A DNA stretch of 64,000 bases from NCBI RefSeq assembly GCF_900099705.1, contig NZ_LT629695.1:2480001-2544000 (forward strand). The letters are read 5' to 3'. Numbering within the stretch: the stretch's first letter is position 1; each line of letters opens with the position of its first letter. Positions 1-8,651 of the stretch are shown here, piece after piece. The stretch is from Agrococcus jejuensis. Lineage in GTDB: Bacteria > Actinomycetota > Actinomycetes > Actinomycetales > Microbacteriaceae. The notes under the pieces are model-generated. The model saw only the letters and a program-made list of their open reading frames with translations, searched no databases and was not told the origin of the DNA. Both the position numbers and the translations under genes were made by a program.

Positions 1-1
1 G

Positions 2-148
2 CACGCGGTCGACCTCGGCCGCTGGGCGCTGTACGGCGCTCCGGTCGCGGCGTGGCTGCTGGCCGTGCACGTCGCCGTGCTCGTGGGCTTCGCCGTCGTC
101 GGCTTCCTGCTCGCGGTGAAGGTGTTCCGGAGGAGGCTCGACCTGTGA
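2..148 (+). CDS. C-terminal fragment of an ABC-2 type transporter permease (gene starts before the window)
   Basis: Only the last 48 residues are inside the window, read in the frame that ends at the TGA at 146-148. They form one long hydrophobic stretch rich in Ala, Leu and Val followed by a basic tail ending FRRRLDL, as expected for the last transmembrane helix and cytosolic end of an integral membrane permease. The stop overlaps the GTG start of the next permease gene by four bases (GTGA), so the two are translationally coupled. From this context it is most likely the first of two paired ABC-2 permeases, with an ATPase gene upstream outside the window. The family cannot be proven from this fragment alone. 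Confidence 0.6.
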   Translation, partial: HAVDLGRWALYGAPVAAWLLAVHVAVLVGFAVVGFLLAVKVFRRRLDL

Positions 149-972
149 CCGTGCACACCAGCGAGCCGCTGCTGACGCAGCGCCCCCGCGGCCCGCTGTC
201 GGGCATCTACGCAGGCAACGCGCGTGCCGTCATCGGCCGCGGCATGCACGTGATGCGTCGCAACAACCTCACGGTCGTGGTGTCGGGGTTCTTCGAGCCG
301 ATCTTCTACCTGCTGTCGATGGGCATCGGCCTCGGCACGCTCATCGGCGTGCTCGAGTACCGCGGCGTCGAGGTGCCGTACGCCGCGTACATCGCGCCGG
401 CGCTCATGGCGGTGTCGGCGATGAACGGCGCCGTCTTCGACTCGACGATGAACGTGTTCTTCAAGATGCACTACGGCAAGCTCTACGACGGCATGCTGTC
501 GACGTCGCTCGGCCCGCTCGACGTCGCGCTCGGCGAGATCTTCATGGCGCTGTTCCGCGGCTTCCTCTACGCGTGCGGCTTCATGGCCGTGACGACGATC
601 ATGGGGCTCAACCTGTCGCCGACGGCGCTGCTCGCCATCCCTGCCGCCGTGCTCATCGCGTTCGCGTTCGCGAGCCTCGGCATGGCGATCACGAGCTACA
701 TGAAGACGTTCCAGCATCTCGACTACGTCTACTTCGTCATGATGCCGATGTTCCTGCTGTCGGCCACGTTCTTCCCCATCGAGGTCTACCCGCCGACCAT
801 CCAGTGGATCATCATGGCGATGCCGCTGTGGCACGGCGTCGACATGATGCGGCAGCTCACGCTCGGGGTCGTCGACTGGTCGCTCGCGATCCACGTCGGC
901 TACCTCGCGGTGATGTCGGTGCTCGGCATCGTCTTCACGACGTCGCGGCTCAAGGCGCTCTTCCTGCGCTGA
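145..972 (+). CDS. ABC-2 type transporter permease (NodJ/DrrB-like)
   Basis: A 275-residue integral membrane protein. It has a short hydrophilic N-terminus, about six hydrophobic segments (roughly 50-72, 90-110, 135-160, 170-190, 200-222 and 245-265) and the LSATFFP motif in the fifth segment, typical of NodJ/DrrB-like ABC-2 permeases. Such proteins pair with an ATPase to export lipids, polysaccharides or drugs. I chose the GTG at 145 because it overlaps the previous stop as GTGA and gives the usual family length; the frame stays open further upstream, but that would run through the preceding gene. The exported substrate cannot be read from the sequence. A convergent lipoprotein gene ends 13 bases downstream. 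Confidence 0.85.
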   Translation: MTVHTSEPLLTQRPRGPLSGIYAGNARAVIGRGMHVMRRNNLTVVVSGFFEPIFYLLSMGIGLGTLIGVLEYRGVEVPYAAYIAPALMAVSAMNGAVFDSTMNVFFKMHYGKLYDGMLSTSLGPLDVALGEIFMALFRGFLYACGFMAVTTIMGLNLSPTALLAIPAAVLIAFAFASLGMAITSYMKTFQHLDYVYFVMMPMFLLSATFFPIEVYPPTIQWIIMAMPLWHGVDMMRQLTLGVVDWSLAIHVGYLAVMSVLGIVFTTSRLKALFLR

Positions 973-985
973 CGCCGCACGGCGG

Positions 986-1450
986 TCACGGCACCGGCGT
1001 GCCGACGCCCGCGTCGTGCCAGCCGGAGACGGGGTCGTCGACGTCGTCGGCGAGCGGATCGCCCGTGCAGGTGTCGACGAGCACCGTGACGGTGCCGAGG
1101 GTCGCGGACTCGACGACGAGCTCGGTCGTGCGGCCGCCGTCGCAGTCGCCGAGGATCGTGACGTCGCCCCGCACCCGGCTCGACAGCAGCGCGTCGAGCT
1201 CGGCGAGCGCGGCGTCGTCGGTCACGAGGTAGGTGGCGCTGTCGAAGTCGGGCAGCGCCTGCGTCTGCGCGTAGGTGGCCGACTCGGCAGCGAGCATCGG
1301 CATCTGCGTGCACGCGGGCAGCGGATGCACGGCCACCGCGCCGCAGGGCACGTCGGGCTCGATGACGTCGGGCGTGACGACGCAGCCGCCGAGCGCGAGC
1401 GCTGCGGCGGCGAGCGGAGCGACGACGATGAGGCGGATGCTGCAAGCCAT
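986..1450 (-). CDS. Small putative lipoprotein, function unknown
   Basis: A 154-residue protein beginning MACSIRLIVV with a short hydrophobic segment that ends in the lipobox LALGGC. It should be exported, lipidated on that Cys and held on the outer face of the membrane. The mature part is acidic, contains several Cys that could form disulfides, and has no motif I recognise. The ATG at 1450 was chosen because the signal peptide begins there; the frame is open for 25 more codons upstream, but those residues are Arg-rich and run into the terminator hairpin at 1506-1532. The lipoprotein at 3050-3802, beyond the MFS gene, is of similar type but not clearly related. Confidence 0.7.
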   Translation of the reverse strand: MACSIRLIVVAPLAAAALALGGCVVTPDVIEPDVPCGAVAVHPLPACTQMPMLAAESATYAQTQALPDFDSATYLVTDDAALAELDALLSSRVRGDVTILGDCDGGRTTELVVESATLGTVTVLVDTCTGDPLADDVDDPVSGWHDAGVGTPVP

Positions 1451-1505
1451 GTCGGCGACGCTACGCCGCGCATCCGCACGCCACCCGCGACCTGCGCGAA
1501 CGACA

Positions 1506-1532
1506 GGAGGGGATGCGATCCGCATCCCCTCC
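1506..1532 (-). terminator. Hairpin terminator downstream of the MHS transporter gene
   Basis: A perfect 12-bp stem (GGAGGGGATGCG paired with CGCATCCCCTCC) closes a three-base loop. It lies 42 bases past the stop of the transporter gene on the minus strand and before the small lipoprotein gene. There is no long T run, which is usual in high-GC actinobacteria. Confidence 0.65.
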
Positions 1533-1573
1533 GAGTCGTCGATCCCGCCCCAACCGGGGGCGAGGCTCGTGCG

Positions 1574-2974
1574 TCAGGCCGACGTCGTGTTGACGTAGTC
1601 GTTGTCGCGCGTGTCCTTCGACACGAGCAGCACGACGAGCGTGATCGCTGCCGCGGCCGACAGGTAGAGGCCGACGAGCAGCGGCGAGCCGCCGGCGGCA
1701 CCCCAGAGGGCGACGGCGACGAACGAGGCCGGTGCGGCGCCGATGACGCTCGACAGGTTGTACGCGAGCGCCGAGCCCGTGTAGCGCACGTTCGCGGGGA
1801 ACAGCTCGGGCAGGAACGCCGCCATCGGGCCGAACGTGAGGCCCATGAGCGTGAAGCCGAGGATGAGCGCGAGCATGATGCCCACGAAGCCGCTGCCGAA
1901 CAGCGGCACCCACAGCAGGCCGAACACGACGATGAGCGCCGAGACGCCGGCGAGCATCCACTTGCGGCCGAAGCGCTCGGCGAGCGGGCCGGCGACGAGC
2001 GTGAAGATGCCGAAGAACACGACGCCGATGATGAGCAGCCAGAGGAAGTCGATGCGCTGGAAGCCGAGGCCCGGCACGAACGTGTCGGGGTTGAACGGCT
2101 GGCCGGCGGCCTCGGCGGCGGCGGCCGCCTGCTCCTCGGTCGCGGCACGGGTGCCGAACGTGAGCGTGAACGTGGTCATGAGGTAGAAGAGCACGTACGT
2201 CGCGAACATGATGAGCGTGCCCTGGATGAGCTGCACCCAGTTGTGCTTGAAGACGCGGCCGAGCGGCACCTTCACGACCTCGTTGCGCTCGACGACCTTC
2301 GTGAACGCGGGCGTCTCGATGAGCTTGAGACGCACGTAGAGGCCGACGGCGACGAGGATCGCCGAGAGGAGGAACGGGATGCGCCAGCCGAACTGCTGGA
2401 ACTGCTCGGGCGTGAGCGTGTAGGTGATCGCGATGAAGATCGTGTTCGCGAGGATGAATCCGATGGGGGCGCCGAGCTGCGGGAAGGTGCCGTAGATGGC
2501 GCGCTTGCCAGCGGGGGCGTTCTCGGTGGCGAGCAGCGCGGCGCCCGACCACTCGCCGCCGAGGCCGAGGCCCTGGCAGAAGCGCATGAGCGCGAGGAGC
2601 GCGGGGGCGGCGATCTCCCAGCCGGGCGTGAGCGCCGTCGGCAGGCAGCCGATGAGCACGGTCGCGATGCCCATCGTCAGCAGCGAGGCGACGAGGGTGG
2701 TCTTGCGGCCGATGCGGTCGCCGAAGTGGCCGAAGAGGATCGAGCCGATCGGGCGGGCGACGAAGGCGACGCCGAACGTCGCGAGCGACGACAGCAGCTG
2801 GGCCGTCTCGTTCTCGGCCGGGAAGAAGAGGGCCGGGAACACGAGCACGGCGGCGGTCGCGTAGATGTAGAAGTCGTAGAACTCGATCGACGTGCCGATG
2901 AGGCTCGCGAAGATGACCCGGCCGCGCGAGTTCGCGGGCTTCTCGGCGGTCGTGGTGGGGGATGCGTCAGCCAT
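1574..2974 (-). CDS. MFS transporter, metabolite:H+ symporter (MHS/ProP-like) family
   Basis: A 466-residue, twelve-helix major facilitator. The opening SLIGTSIEFYDFYIYATAAVL is the characteristic first helix of the MHS family (ProP, KgtP, ShiA), in which Glu and Asp in the EFYDF motif are conserved. GHFGDRIGRKTTL after helix 2 is the MFS loop-2/3 signature, and it recurs in degenerate form as AERFGRKWML in the second half. Members import small solutes such as organic acids, betaine or proline with protons. The substrate cannot be decided from sequence. The gene stands alone, and a hairpin follows it. Start ATG at 2974 is preceded by GAAGGAGCC. Confidence 0.9.
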   Translation of the reverse strand: MADASPTTTAEKPANSRGRVIFASLIGTSIEFYDFYIYATAAVLVFPALFFPAENETAQLLSSLATFGVAFVARPIGSILFGHFGDRIGRKTTLVASLLTMGIATVLIGCLPTALTPGWEIAAPALLALMRFCQGLGLGGEWSGAALLATENAPAGKRAIYGTFPQLGAPIGFILANTIFIAITYTLTPEQFQQFGWRIPFLLSAILVAVGLYVRLKLIETPAFTKVVERNEVVKVPLGRVFKHNWVQLIQGTLIMFATYVLFYLMTTFTLTFGTRAATEEQAAAAAEAAGQPFNPDTFVPGLGFQRIDFLWLLIIGVVFFGIFTLVAGPLAERFGRKWMLAGVSALIVVFGLLWVPLFGSGFVGIMLALILGFTLMGLTFGPMAAFLPELFPANVRYTGSALAYNLSSVIGAAPASFVAVALWGAAGGSPLLVGLYLSAAAAITLVVLLVSKDTRDNDYVNTTSA

Positions 2975-3049
2975 GAGGCTCCTTCAGAAGTGCTGGGAAG
3001 AGCCTAGCCACGCGGATGTGCGGCGGTGCGCACGCGCGGCTGCGCGTCG

Positions 3050-3802
3050 TCAGGCGTCCTCGGCCGCCCACTCGGCCACGAGCTGCCCGAGCGCCTGGTC
3101 TCGGCCGGTCGCGCCGCACGACGATGCCTCGAACGTCGCGGTCGCGCCGGTCGCATCGGTCGCGATCACCGACGTGGTGGTCGTCCACACGCACTCGATG
3201 TCGTCGGGCTCGGTCTCGGGCTGCGTGAGCACGTCGGCGAGGGCGGCGAGCGAGGCGGCGTCGGCGCGCTGCAGCCCTGCGGTGCCGTCGCCGAGCGGCC
3301 CCTCGGACTGCACGGCGGTCGCGAGCGTGAGGCCGGCGTCGAGGTCGAGGCTCGGCCCGGTGCCGGGCTGGGGGATCGGCGGGTGCTCGACGGTCAGCTC
3401 GTCGGCGGCGATCCAGCTGGCGACGAGCGCGTCGACCTCGCGCTCGAAGTCGCTCGAGTCGTCGTCGAGCCGGAATCGGATGTGCACCGCCTCGCCGGTC
3501 TGCAGCGTCCAGTACGTGAGGCTCGTGCGCTGCCCGTCGGCGTGGATGGGCTCGTCACCCTGGTCGCCGAACGCGTCGTGCTCGACGATGAGCGCCTCGA
3601 GCGCGGCGAGGTGCTCGGGATGGTCGACGCGGTACGTCGTCGGCGCCGTGACGTCGTCGGGGTCGTCGTCCTGCGAGACGAGCGCGCGATCGATGAACGG
3701 CTCGTGGTGCGTCGTCTCGGGCGCGGGCCCCGCGACGCACGCAGCGAGTGGCACGACGAGCACGGCGATCGCGACGGCGATGACGGCTCGGATGCGGGGC
3801 AT
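3050..3802 (-). CDS. Putative secreted lipoprotein, function unknown
   Basis: A 250-residue protein with a clear lipoprotein signal: MPRIRAVIAVAIAVLVVPLAAC, lipobox LAAC with Cys at residue 22. The mature protein is strongly acidic and rich in Thr, Asp and Glu, with three further Cys in its last third (around 204, 228 and 229). I recognise no domain. It stands alone between the MHS transporter and the riboflavin operon, which read in the same direction, with 75 bases before the former and 94 after the latter. Its role at the cell surface is unknown. Confidence 0.7.
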   Translation of the reverse strand: MPRIRAVIAVAIAVLVVPLAACVAGPAPETTHHEPFIDRALVSQDDDPDDVTAPTTYRVDHPEHLAALEALIVEHDAFGDQGDEPIHADGQRTSLTYWTLQTGEAVHIRFRLDDDSSDFEREVDALVASWIAADELTVEHPPIPQPGTGPSLDLDAGLTLATAVQSEGPLGDGTAGLQRADAASLAALADVLTQPETEPDDIECVWTTTTSVIATDATGATATFEASSCGATGRDQALGQLVAEWAAEDA

Positions 3803-3896
3803 GCGGCGACGCTACGCGCCGCCGCCGGGAGCGCGCGGGGCACCGCATCCGCATCCCGTGCGAGTCACGTGCGGACTCGACGCGAGCGAGGCAGCG

Positions 3897-4361
3897 TCAG
3901 AGCGCGCGGATCGCCAGCGCGGCGCCGACGGCGGCCTCGGCCGCCTTCGCACCCGTGTCCTCCTTCGAGCCGGGCAGGCCGGCGCGGTCGATGCCCTGGC
4001 TCTCGTCGTCGATCGTGAGCACGCCGAAGCCGACGGGCTTGCCCGTGCGGATCGCGACGTCGGTGAGCCCGGCGGTCGCGGCGTGGGCGATGTAGTCGAA
4101 GTGAGGCGTGCCGCCGCGCAGGATGACGCCGAGCGCCACGACGGCGTCGGCGCCGCGCTCGAGCGCCGCCTGCGCCACGACCGACAGCTCGAAGGCGCCG
4201 GCGACGGGGATCTCGGTCACGGTCGCGCCCATCGCCGCGAGCGAGCGGCGCGCGCCGCCCAGCAGGCCGCCGGCGATGAGGTCGTGCCACTGGCCGTAGA
4301 CGATCGTGACCTGCAGCCCTGAGGCGTCGAGGTCGAGGTGCGGTGCGCCGGAGCCGGCCAT
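3897..4361 (-). CDS. ribH: 6,7-dimethyl-8-ribityllumazine synthase
   Basis: A 154-residue protein of normal family length. It condenses 5-amino-6-ribitylaminouracil with 3,4-dihydroxy-2-butanone 4-phosphate, the penultimate step of riboflavin synthesis. The sequence shows the substrate-contacting GAFELS (residues 55-60), GVILRGGTPHFDYI with the catalytic His at 87, and the conserved GFGVLTIDDESQ region. The ribityl-phosphate-binding end GAKAAEAAVGAAL is also present. It is the last gene of the operon, one base after the stop of ribBA, so it is co-transcribed and shares the upstream FMN riboswitch. Homologues assemble into 60-mer or decameric shells in the cytosol. Confidence 0.97.
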   Translation of the reverse strand: MAGSGAPHLDLDASGLQVTIVYGQWHDLIAGGLLGGARRSLAAMGATVTEIPVAGAFELSVVAQAALERGADAVVALGVILRGGTPHFDYIAHAATAGLTDVAIRTGKPVGFGVLTIDDESQGIDRAGLPGSKEDTGAKAAEAAVGAALAIRAL

Positions 4362-4362
4362 G

Positions 4363-5628
4363 TCAGTCTCCCGTCGTGATGGGTGCGGCGACGATCTGCT
4401 CGGGCAGCACGTGCCCCATGCGGTCGCGCTTGGTCTCGAGGTAGCCCTCGTTGAAGTCGCCGACGCCGACGACGAGCGGCTCGCGCGCCGCGATGGCGAT
4501 GCCGTGCCGCTCGAGCTGCGCCGCCTTCTCGGGGTTGTTCGACAGCAGGCGGATGCTCGCGAGGCCGAGCTCGCGCAGGATGGCCGCGGCGGCGCCGTAC
4601 TCGCGGGCGTCGGCGGGCAGGCCGAGGGCGAGGTTGGCGTCGAGGGTGTCGAGGCCGTCCTCCTGCAGGCGGTACGCCTTCAGCTTGTTGATGAGGCCGA
4701 TGCCGCGCCCCTCCTGGCCGCGCAGGTACACGACGACGCCCTCGCCGGCCTCGTGGATGCGCTGCAGCGCTGCGTCGAGCTGCGGCCCGCACTCGCACTT
4801 CAGCGAGCCGAACGCCTCGCCCGTGAGGCATTCCGAGTGGATGCGCACGAGCGCGCCGTCGGCGACGGGGTGGCCGGCGACGATCGCGACGTGGTCGGCG
4901 CCCGTCACGAGGTCGCGGTAGGCGAACATGCGGAAGTCGCCGTGCACGGTCGGCACGGTCGTGCACACCTCGTACCGCACGCGGGTCGCGAGCGCGGGGT
5001 CGACGGGCGCGATGGTGGCGACGGCGCCGGCGTCGAGATGGGCGACGAGGTCCTCGATCGTCACGACGACGAGGTCGTGCTCCTCGCCGAACGCGATGAG
5101 CGAGGGCAGGCGACGCATCTCGCCGGTGTCCTCGACGAGCTCGCCGATGACGCCGACGGGCTGCAGGCCCGCGAGGGCGAGGAGGTCGACGGTCGCCTCG
5201 GTGTGGCCGGGGCGCACGCGCACGCCGCCGTCGACGGCGCGCAGCGGCACGACGTGGCCGGGGCGACGCAGGTCGCCGGGGCCCGAGGCCGGGTCGGCGA
5301 GCACGCGCAGCGTGTGCGCGCGGTCGTCGGCGGAGATGCCCGTCGTGGCGCGGTCGGCGGCGTCGACCGTCACCGTGTACGCCGTCTGGCGCAGGTCCTC
5401 GTTCGCCTCGACCATGAGCGGCAGCTGCAGCCGGTCGGCGACGGCGCCCGTGAGCGGCGCGCAGAGGAAGCCGGAGGAGTGGCGCACGAGGAACGCGATC
5501 TGCTCGGGCGTCGCGAGCTCGGCGGCGAGCACGAGGTCGCCTTCGTTCTCCCGGCCCTCGTCGTCGACGACGACGACGGGGCGGCCGTCGCGCAGCGCGC
5601 GCACCGCCTGCTCGATGGTGCCGATCAT
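4363..5628 (-). CDS. ribBA: Bifunctional 3,4-dihydroxy-2-butanone-4-phosphate synthase / GTP cyclohydrolase II
   Basis: A 421-residue fusion of two riboflavin-pathway enzymes. The N-terminal half (about 1-200) is the RibB domain that makes the four-carbon unit from ribulose 5-phosphate; it keeps the acidic metal-binding DDEGRENEGDL motif and the GHTEATVDL motif. The C-terminal half is GTP cyclohydrolase II, with the zinc motif ECLTGEAFGSLKCEC, the RGQEGRGIGL loop and a KRDRMGH end. Both halves look catalytically complete. The ATG at 5628 was chosen because it overlaps the ribE stop as ATGA and gives the standard MIxTIEQAVxAL start. The frame extends upstream only inside ribE. Confidence 0.97.
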   Translation of the reverse strand: MIGTIEQAVRALRDGRPVVVVDDEGRENEGDLVLAAELATPEQIAFLVRHSSGFLCAPLTGAVADRLQLPLMVEANEDLRQTAYTVTVDAADRATTGISADDRAHTLRVLADPASGPGDLRRPGHVVPLRAVDGGVRVRPGHTEATVDLLALAGLQPVGVIGELVEDTGEMRRLPSLIAFGEEHDLVVVTIEDLVAHLDAGAVATIAPVDPALATRVRYEVCTTVPTVHGDFRMFAYRDLVTGADHVAIVAGHPVADGALVRIHSECLTGEAFGSLKCECGPQLDAALQRIHEAGEGVVVYLRGQEGRGIGLINKLKAYRLQEDGLDTLDANLALGLPADAREYGAAAAILRELGLASIRLLSNNPEKAAQLERHGIAIAAREPLVVGVGDFNEGYLETKRDRMGHVLPEQIVAAPITTGD

Positions 5629-6266
5629 GCCTGCGCTCCTGCGGTCGTGATGCGTCCTGCCTGCTCGAGGCGCAGCATGCGTGCCACGTGGCGCGCGACG
5701 ACGTCGGTCTCGACGTTGACGCGGTCGCCGGGCACGAGCGCCCCGAGTGTCGTGGCCTCGAGGGTCTCGGGGATGAGCGACACCTCGAGCCACTGCGCAG
5801 CCTCGGTCTCGTCGCTCAGGCCCGAGACCGTGAGGCTCACGCCTTGCAGCGTGATGGATCCCTTGCGCGCCACGTAGGGCGCGAGGTCGTCGTCGAGCGT
5901 GAGGCGCACGCGACGCCACGCGTCGCCGTCCTCGGTCTCGAGCACCGTCGCGGTGCCGTCGACGTGGCCCTGCACGATGTGGCCGCCGAGCCGGTCGCCC
6001 ACCTGGGCGGCGCGCTCGAGGTTGACGCGGTCGCCGACGGCGAGGTCGCCCAGCTGGGACATGCGCAGCGACACCGCCATGACGTCGGCGGTGAAGGCGT
6101 CGGCCGTCTGCTCGACGACGGTGAGGCACAGGCCGTTGACGGCGATGGAGGCGCCGTGGGTGACGTCGGAGACCGCGAGCGGTCCGCGCACGGTGAGCCT
6201 GGCGGAGTCGCCGTCGTGGTCGAGCGCGACGACCTCGCCGATCTCCTCGATGAGCCCGGTGAACAT
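5625..6266 (-). CDS. ribE: Riboflavin synthase, alpha chain
   Basis: A 213-residue protein made of two tandem lumazine-binding beta-barrels. The first begins MFTGLIEEIGEV and the second begins near residue 100 after GGHIVQGHVDG. The enzyme dismutates two 6,7-dimethyl-8-ribityllumazine molecules into riboflavin and the pyrimidine precursor, acting as a trimer with ribH. The ATG at 6266 follows a GGAGGG ribosome site inside the ribD tail and lies four bases after the ribD stop. The longer open frame upstream runs antisense-like through ribD and lacks family similarity. The end overlaps ribBA by four bases. Confidence 0.96.
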   Translation of the reverse strand: MFTGLIEEIGEVVALDHDGDSARLTVRGPLAVSDVTHGASIAVNGLCLTVVEQTADAFTADVMAVSLRMSQLGDLAVGDRVNLERAAQVGDRLGGHIVQGHVDGTATVLETEDGDAWRRVRLTLDDDLAPYVARKGSITLQGVSLTVSGLSDETEAAQWLEVSLIPETLEATTLGALVPGDRVNVETDVVARHVARMLRLEQAGRITTAGAQA

Positions 6267-6270
6267 GGGG

Positions 6271-7359
6271 TCAGCCCTCCTTCGCCGCGGTGGCGGCAGG
6301 TCGGATGGTGGCGGGTCGTGGGATGGCGCTGACGAGCAGGTCGCGGCCCAGGGCCTCGACCTGCACGTCGTCGAGCAGCAGCTGCTCGTCGATCGTGGCG
6401 ACGCCGACGTCACCCATGGCGGTGCGCGGTCCGCCCAGCAGCGTGGGCGCGACGTAGCAGTGGATGCGGTCGGCGAGCCCGGCGGCGACGACGGCGGAGG
6501 CGAGCGTGGGCCCGCCCTCGACGTAGAGCGACTGGATGCCGTGCTTCGTCCACAGCTCGCGGAGCCACTCGTTCGGGAGGCCGTGGACGTGGAGGTGGCG
6601 GCGTGGGTGGTCGCGGAGGCGTGCGAACGACGGCACGCTTCGATGGCCGACGACGACGGGCACCGGCTGCGGCGTCGCGGGGTCGTCGCTGCCGTCGGCG
6701 AGCGGCACGCGGGCGGTGAGCTGCGGGTCGTCGGCGATGAGGGTGCCGGTGCCGACGGCGATGGCGTCGTGGAGCGAGCGCTGCCGGTGCACGTGCGCGC
6801 GGGCGTCGGGGCCGGTGATCCACTGGCTCGTGCCGTCGGCGGCGGCGGCGCGACCGTCGAGCGACTGCGCCCACTTCACGGTCACGCGAGGGCGCTCGTG
6901 CTGCAGCGCGAAGCGCCAGCCGTCGATGAGGGCCTCGGCATCGTCGTCGGGCGCGTGCACGACGTCGACGCCCGCGTCGCGCAGACGCTGCGCGCCGCCC
7001 GACGACGCCTTGCCTGGGTCGACGACGGCATAGACGACGCGGGCGATGCCGGCGTCGATGAGCGCCTCGGCGCACGGGCCCGTGCGACCGGTGTGGTTGC
7101 ACGGCTCGAGCGTCACGACCGCCGTGGCGCCACGCGCGGCGCCGCAGGCGAGGTGCGACAGCGCGTCCACCTCGGCGTGCGGCGTGCCCGCGCCCCGGTG
7201 CCAGCCCTCGGCGAGCACGGCGCCGTCGGCGGCGAGGATGACGCAGCCGACCTGCGGGTTGTGGCCTCGCGGACCCTGCGGCGCGAGCGCGACGGCCAGT
7301 CCGAGCGCGGCGCGCTCGGCACCGGTCGGGGCGGCTGCCGCCACCTGTCCTGTCGCCAC
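6271..7359 (-). CDS. ribD: Bifunctional diaminohydroxyphosphoribosylaminopyrimidine deaminase / 5-amino-6-(5-phosphoribosylamino)uracil reductase
   Basis: A 362-residue two-domain enzyme for the second and third steps of riboflavin synthesis. The N-terminal cytidine-deaminase-like domain holds NPQVGCVI, the zinc motif TPHAEVDAL and PCNHTGRTGPC. The C-terminal reductase domain (from about residue 145) contains VTVKWAQSLDGR and the NADPH-binding VEGGPTLA. I prefer the GTG at 7359, which has GGAGG four bases upstream; an ATG at 7398 in the same frame would add 13 residues but lies closer to the riboswitch. It is the first gene of the rib operon and probably the direct target of FMN control. Confidence 0.95.
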   Translation of the reverse strand: MATGQVAAAAPTGAERAALGLAVALAPQGPRGHNPQVGCVILAADGAVLAEGWHRGAGTPHAEVDALSHLACGAARGATAVVTLEPCNHTGRTGPCAEALIDAGIARVVYAVVDPGKASSGGAQRLRDAGVDVVHAPDDDAEALIDGWRFALQHERPRVTVKWAQSLDGRAAAADGTSQWITGPDARAHVHRQRSLHDAIAVGTGTLIADDPQLTARVPLADGSDDPATPQPVPVVVGHRSVPSFARLRDHPRRHLHVHGLPNEWLRELWTKHGIQSLYVEGGPTLASAVVAAGLADRIHCYVAPTLLGGPRTAMGDVGVATIDEQLLLDDVQVEALGRDLLVSAIPRPATIRPAATAAKEG

Positions 7360-7413
7360 GAATCCTCCGGCGTCGAGGCCGTGGGCGCGCGGAAGCATCC
7401 CACCTCGGAGTGT

Positions 7414-7522
7414 CACTTCCATCCGGACTCTCACCGTCGGTGCAGGAATTCCACCTGCTCGGCCTCCCGGGATGGGAGGTTCGCGGACTCTGACCGCCGG
7501 TTCAGACTTGCACTGACCCCGT
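7414..7522 (-). promoter_or_regulatory. FMN riboswitch (RFN element) controlling the rib operon
   Basis: Read on the minus strand, this leader contains the conserved RFN blocks in order: GGGGTCAGTGCAAGTCTGAA, CCGGCGGTCAGAGTCCGCGA, a variable stem (CCTCCCATCCCGGGAGG), GGTGGAATTCC, and ACCGACGGTGAGAGTCCGGA followed by TGG. These are the hallmark elements of the FMN aptamer. It ends about 55 bases before the preferred ribD GTG. By family knowledge, FMN binding lowers expression of the downstream riboflavin genes, in actinobacteria often by hiding the ribosome site. No strong terminator is visible between aptamer and ribD, so translational control is more likely here (inference). Confidence 0.95.
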
Positions 7523-7622
7523 GAGCACTCGACGTGTATCGGAAGCCTACAACTCGCGCCCGTCGGGGTTCATTCCCGATCGTCTCGCGGCGCAACCCAC
7601 CGGCTGTTGGGAGCCGAGCGCC

Positions 7623-8618
7623 CTACCGCAGCCCGATCGCCCGGTACGCGCGGTCGAGCGTCGCCTCGGCGACCTCCGACGCGCGAGCGGCGTTCGAAGC
7701 GAGGATGCGGTCGAGCTCGGCCGGGTCGGCCAGCAGCTCGAGCGCACGCTCGCGGATCGGCGCGACCTCGGCGACCACCGCATCCGCGACCTCGGCCTTG
7801 AACGCGCCGTACTGCTGGCCCTCGAAGCGGGTCTCGAGCTCGGGCACGGGCGTGCCCGTGATCGACGAGAGGATCGTGAGCAGGTTCGTGACGCCGGGCT
7901 TCTGCTCGCGGTCGGCGCGCACGACGCCCTCCATGTCGGTCACGGCCGAGCGGATCTTCTTCGCGACCTTCGTCGGCTCGTCGAGCAGCGACAGCAGGCC
8001 CTTGTCGGTCGCGGCCGACTTCGACATCTTCGCCGTTGGCTCCTGCAGGTCGTAGATGCGCGCCGACTCCGCCTGGATGACGGGCTTCGGCACGACGAAC
8101 GTGTCGCCGAAGCGCGCATTGAATCGGGTCGCGAGGTCGCGGGTGAGCTCGACGTGCTGCTTCTGGTCGTCGCCGACGGGCACGGCGTCGGTGTCGAACA
8201 GCAGGATGTCGGCGGCCATGAGGATCGGGTAGGTGAAGAGGCCGACCGACGCGGCGTCGGCGCCCTGGCGGGCCGACTTGTCCTTGAACTGCGTCATGCG
8301 GCTGGCCTCGCCGAAGCCCGTGATGGTCGACAGCACCCACGCGAGCTGCGCGTGCGCGGGCACGGCCGACTGCACGTAGAGCACCGAGCGCGACGGGTCG
8401 ATGCCGGCGGCGATGTACTGCGCGGCGACGGTGCGCACCTGCTCGCGCAGCACCTTCGGGTCCTGCGGCACGGTGATGGCGTGCAGGTCGACGACCGAGA
8501 AGGTCGCGTCGTACTCCTCCTGCATCCTCCTCCACTGGAAGATGGCGCCGATGAGGTTGCCGATGTGCAGCGAGCCCGACGAGGGCTGCATGCCCGAGTA
8601 GAGGCGGGGCTTGGTCAT
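7623..8618 (-). CDS. trpS: Tryptophanyl-tRNA synthetase
   Basis: A 331-residue class I aminoacyl-tRNA synthetase, of normal length for bacterial TrpRS. The HIGN signature lies at residues 18-21 and KMSKS at 197-201; both bind ATP for tryptophan activation. [13 protein letters not shown], which contacts the substrate and organises the fold, is intact. The start ATG at 8618 has GAGGAACC upstream. The gene is monocistronic or loosely grouped with xthA, which is read in the same direction 33 bases upstream. It is a housekeeping gene with no sign of transfer. Confidence 0.97.
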   Translation of the reverse strand: MTKPRLYSGMQPSSGSLHIGNLIGAIFQWRRMQEEYDATFSVVDLHAITVPQDPKVLREQVRTVAAQYIAAGIDPSRSVLYVQSAVPAHAQLAWVLSTITGFGEASRMTQFKDKSARQGADAASVGLFTYPILMAADILLFDTDAVPVGDDQKQHVELTRDLATRFNARFGDTFVVPKPVIQAESARIYDLQEPTAKMSKSAATDKGLLSLLDEPTKVAKKIRSAVTDMEGVVRADREQKPGVTNLLTILSSITGTPVPELETRFEGQQYGAFKAEVADAVVAEVAPIRERALELLADPAELDRILASNAARASEVAEATLDRAYRAIGLR

Positions 8619-8651
8619 GGTGGTTCCTCGGATCTCAGGAGCGCGTGGAGC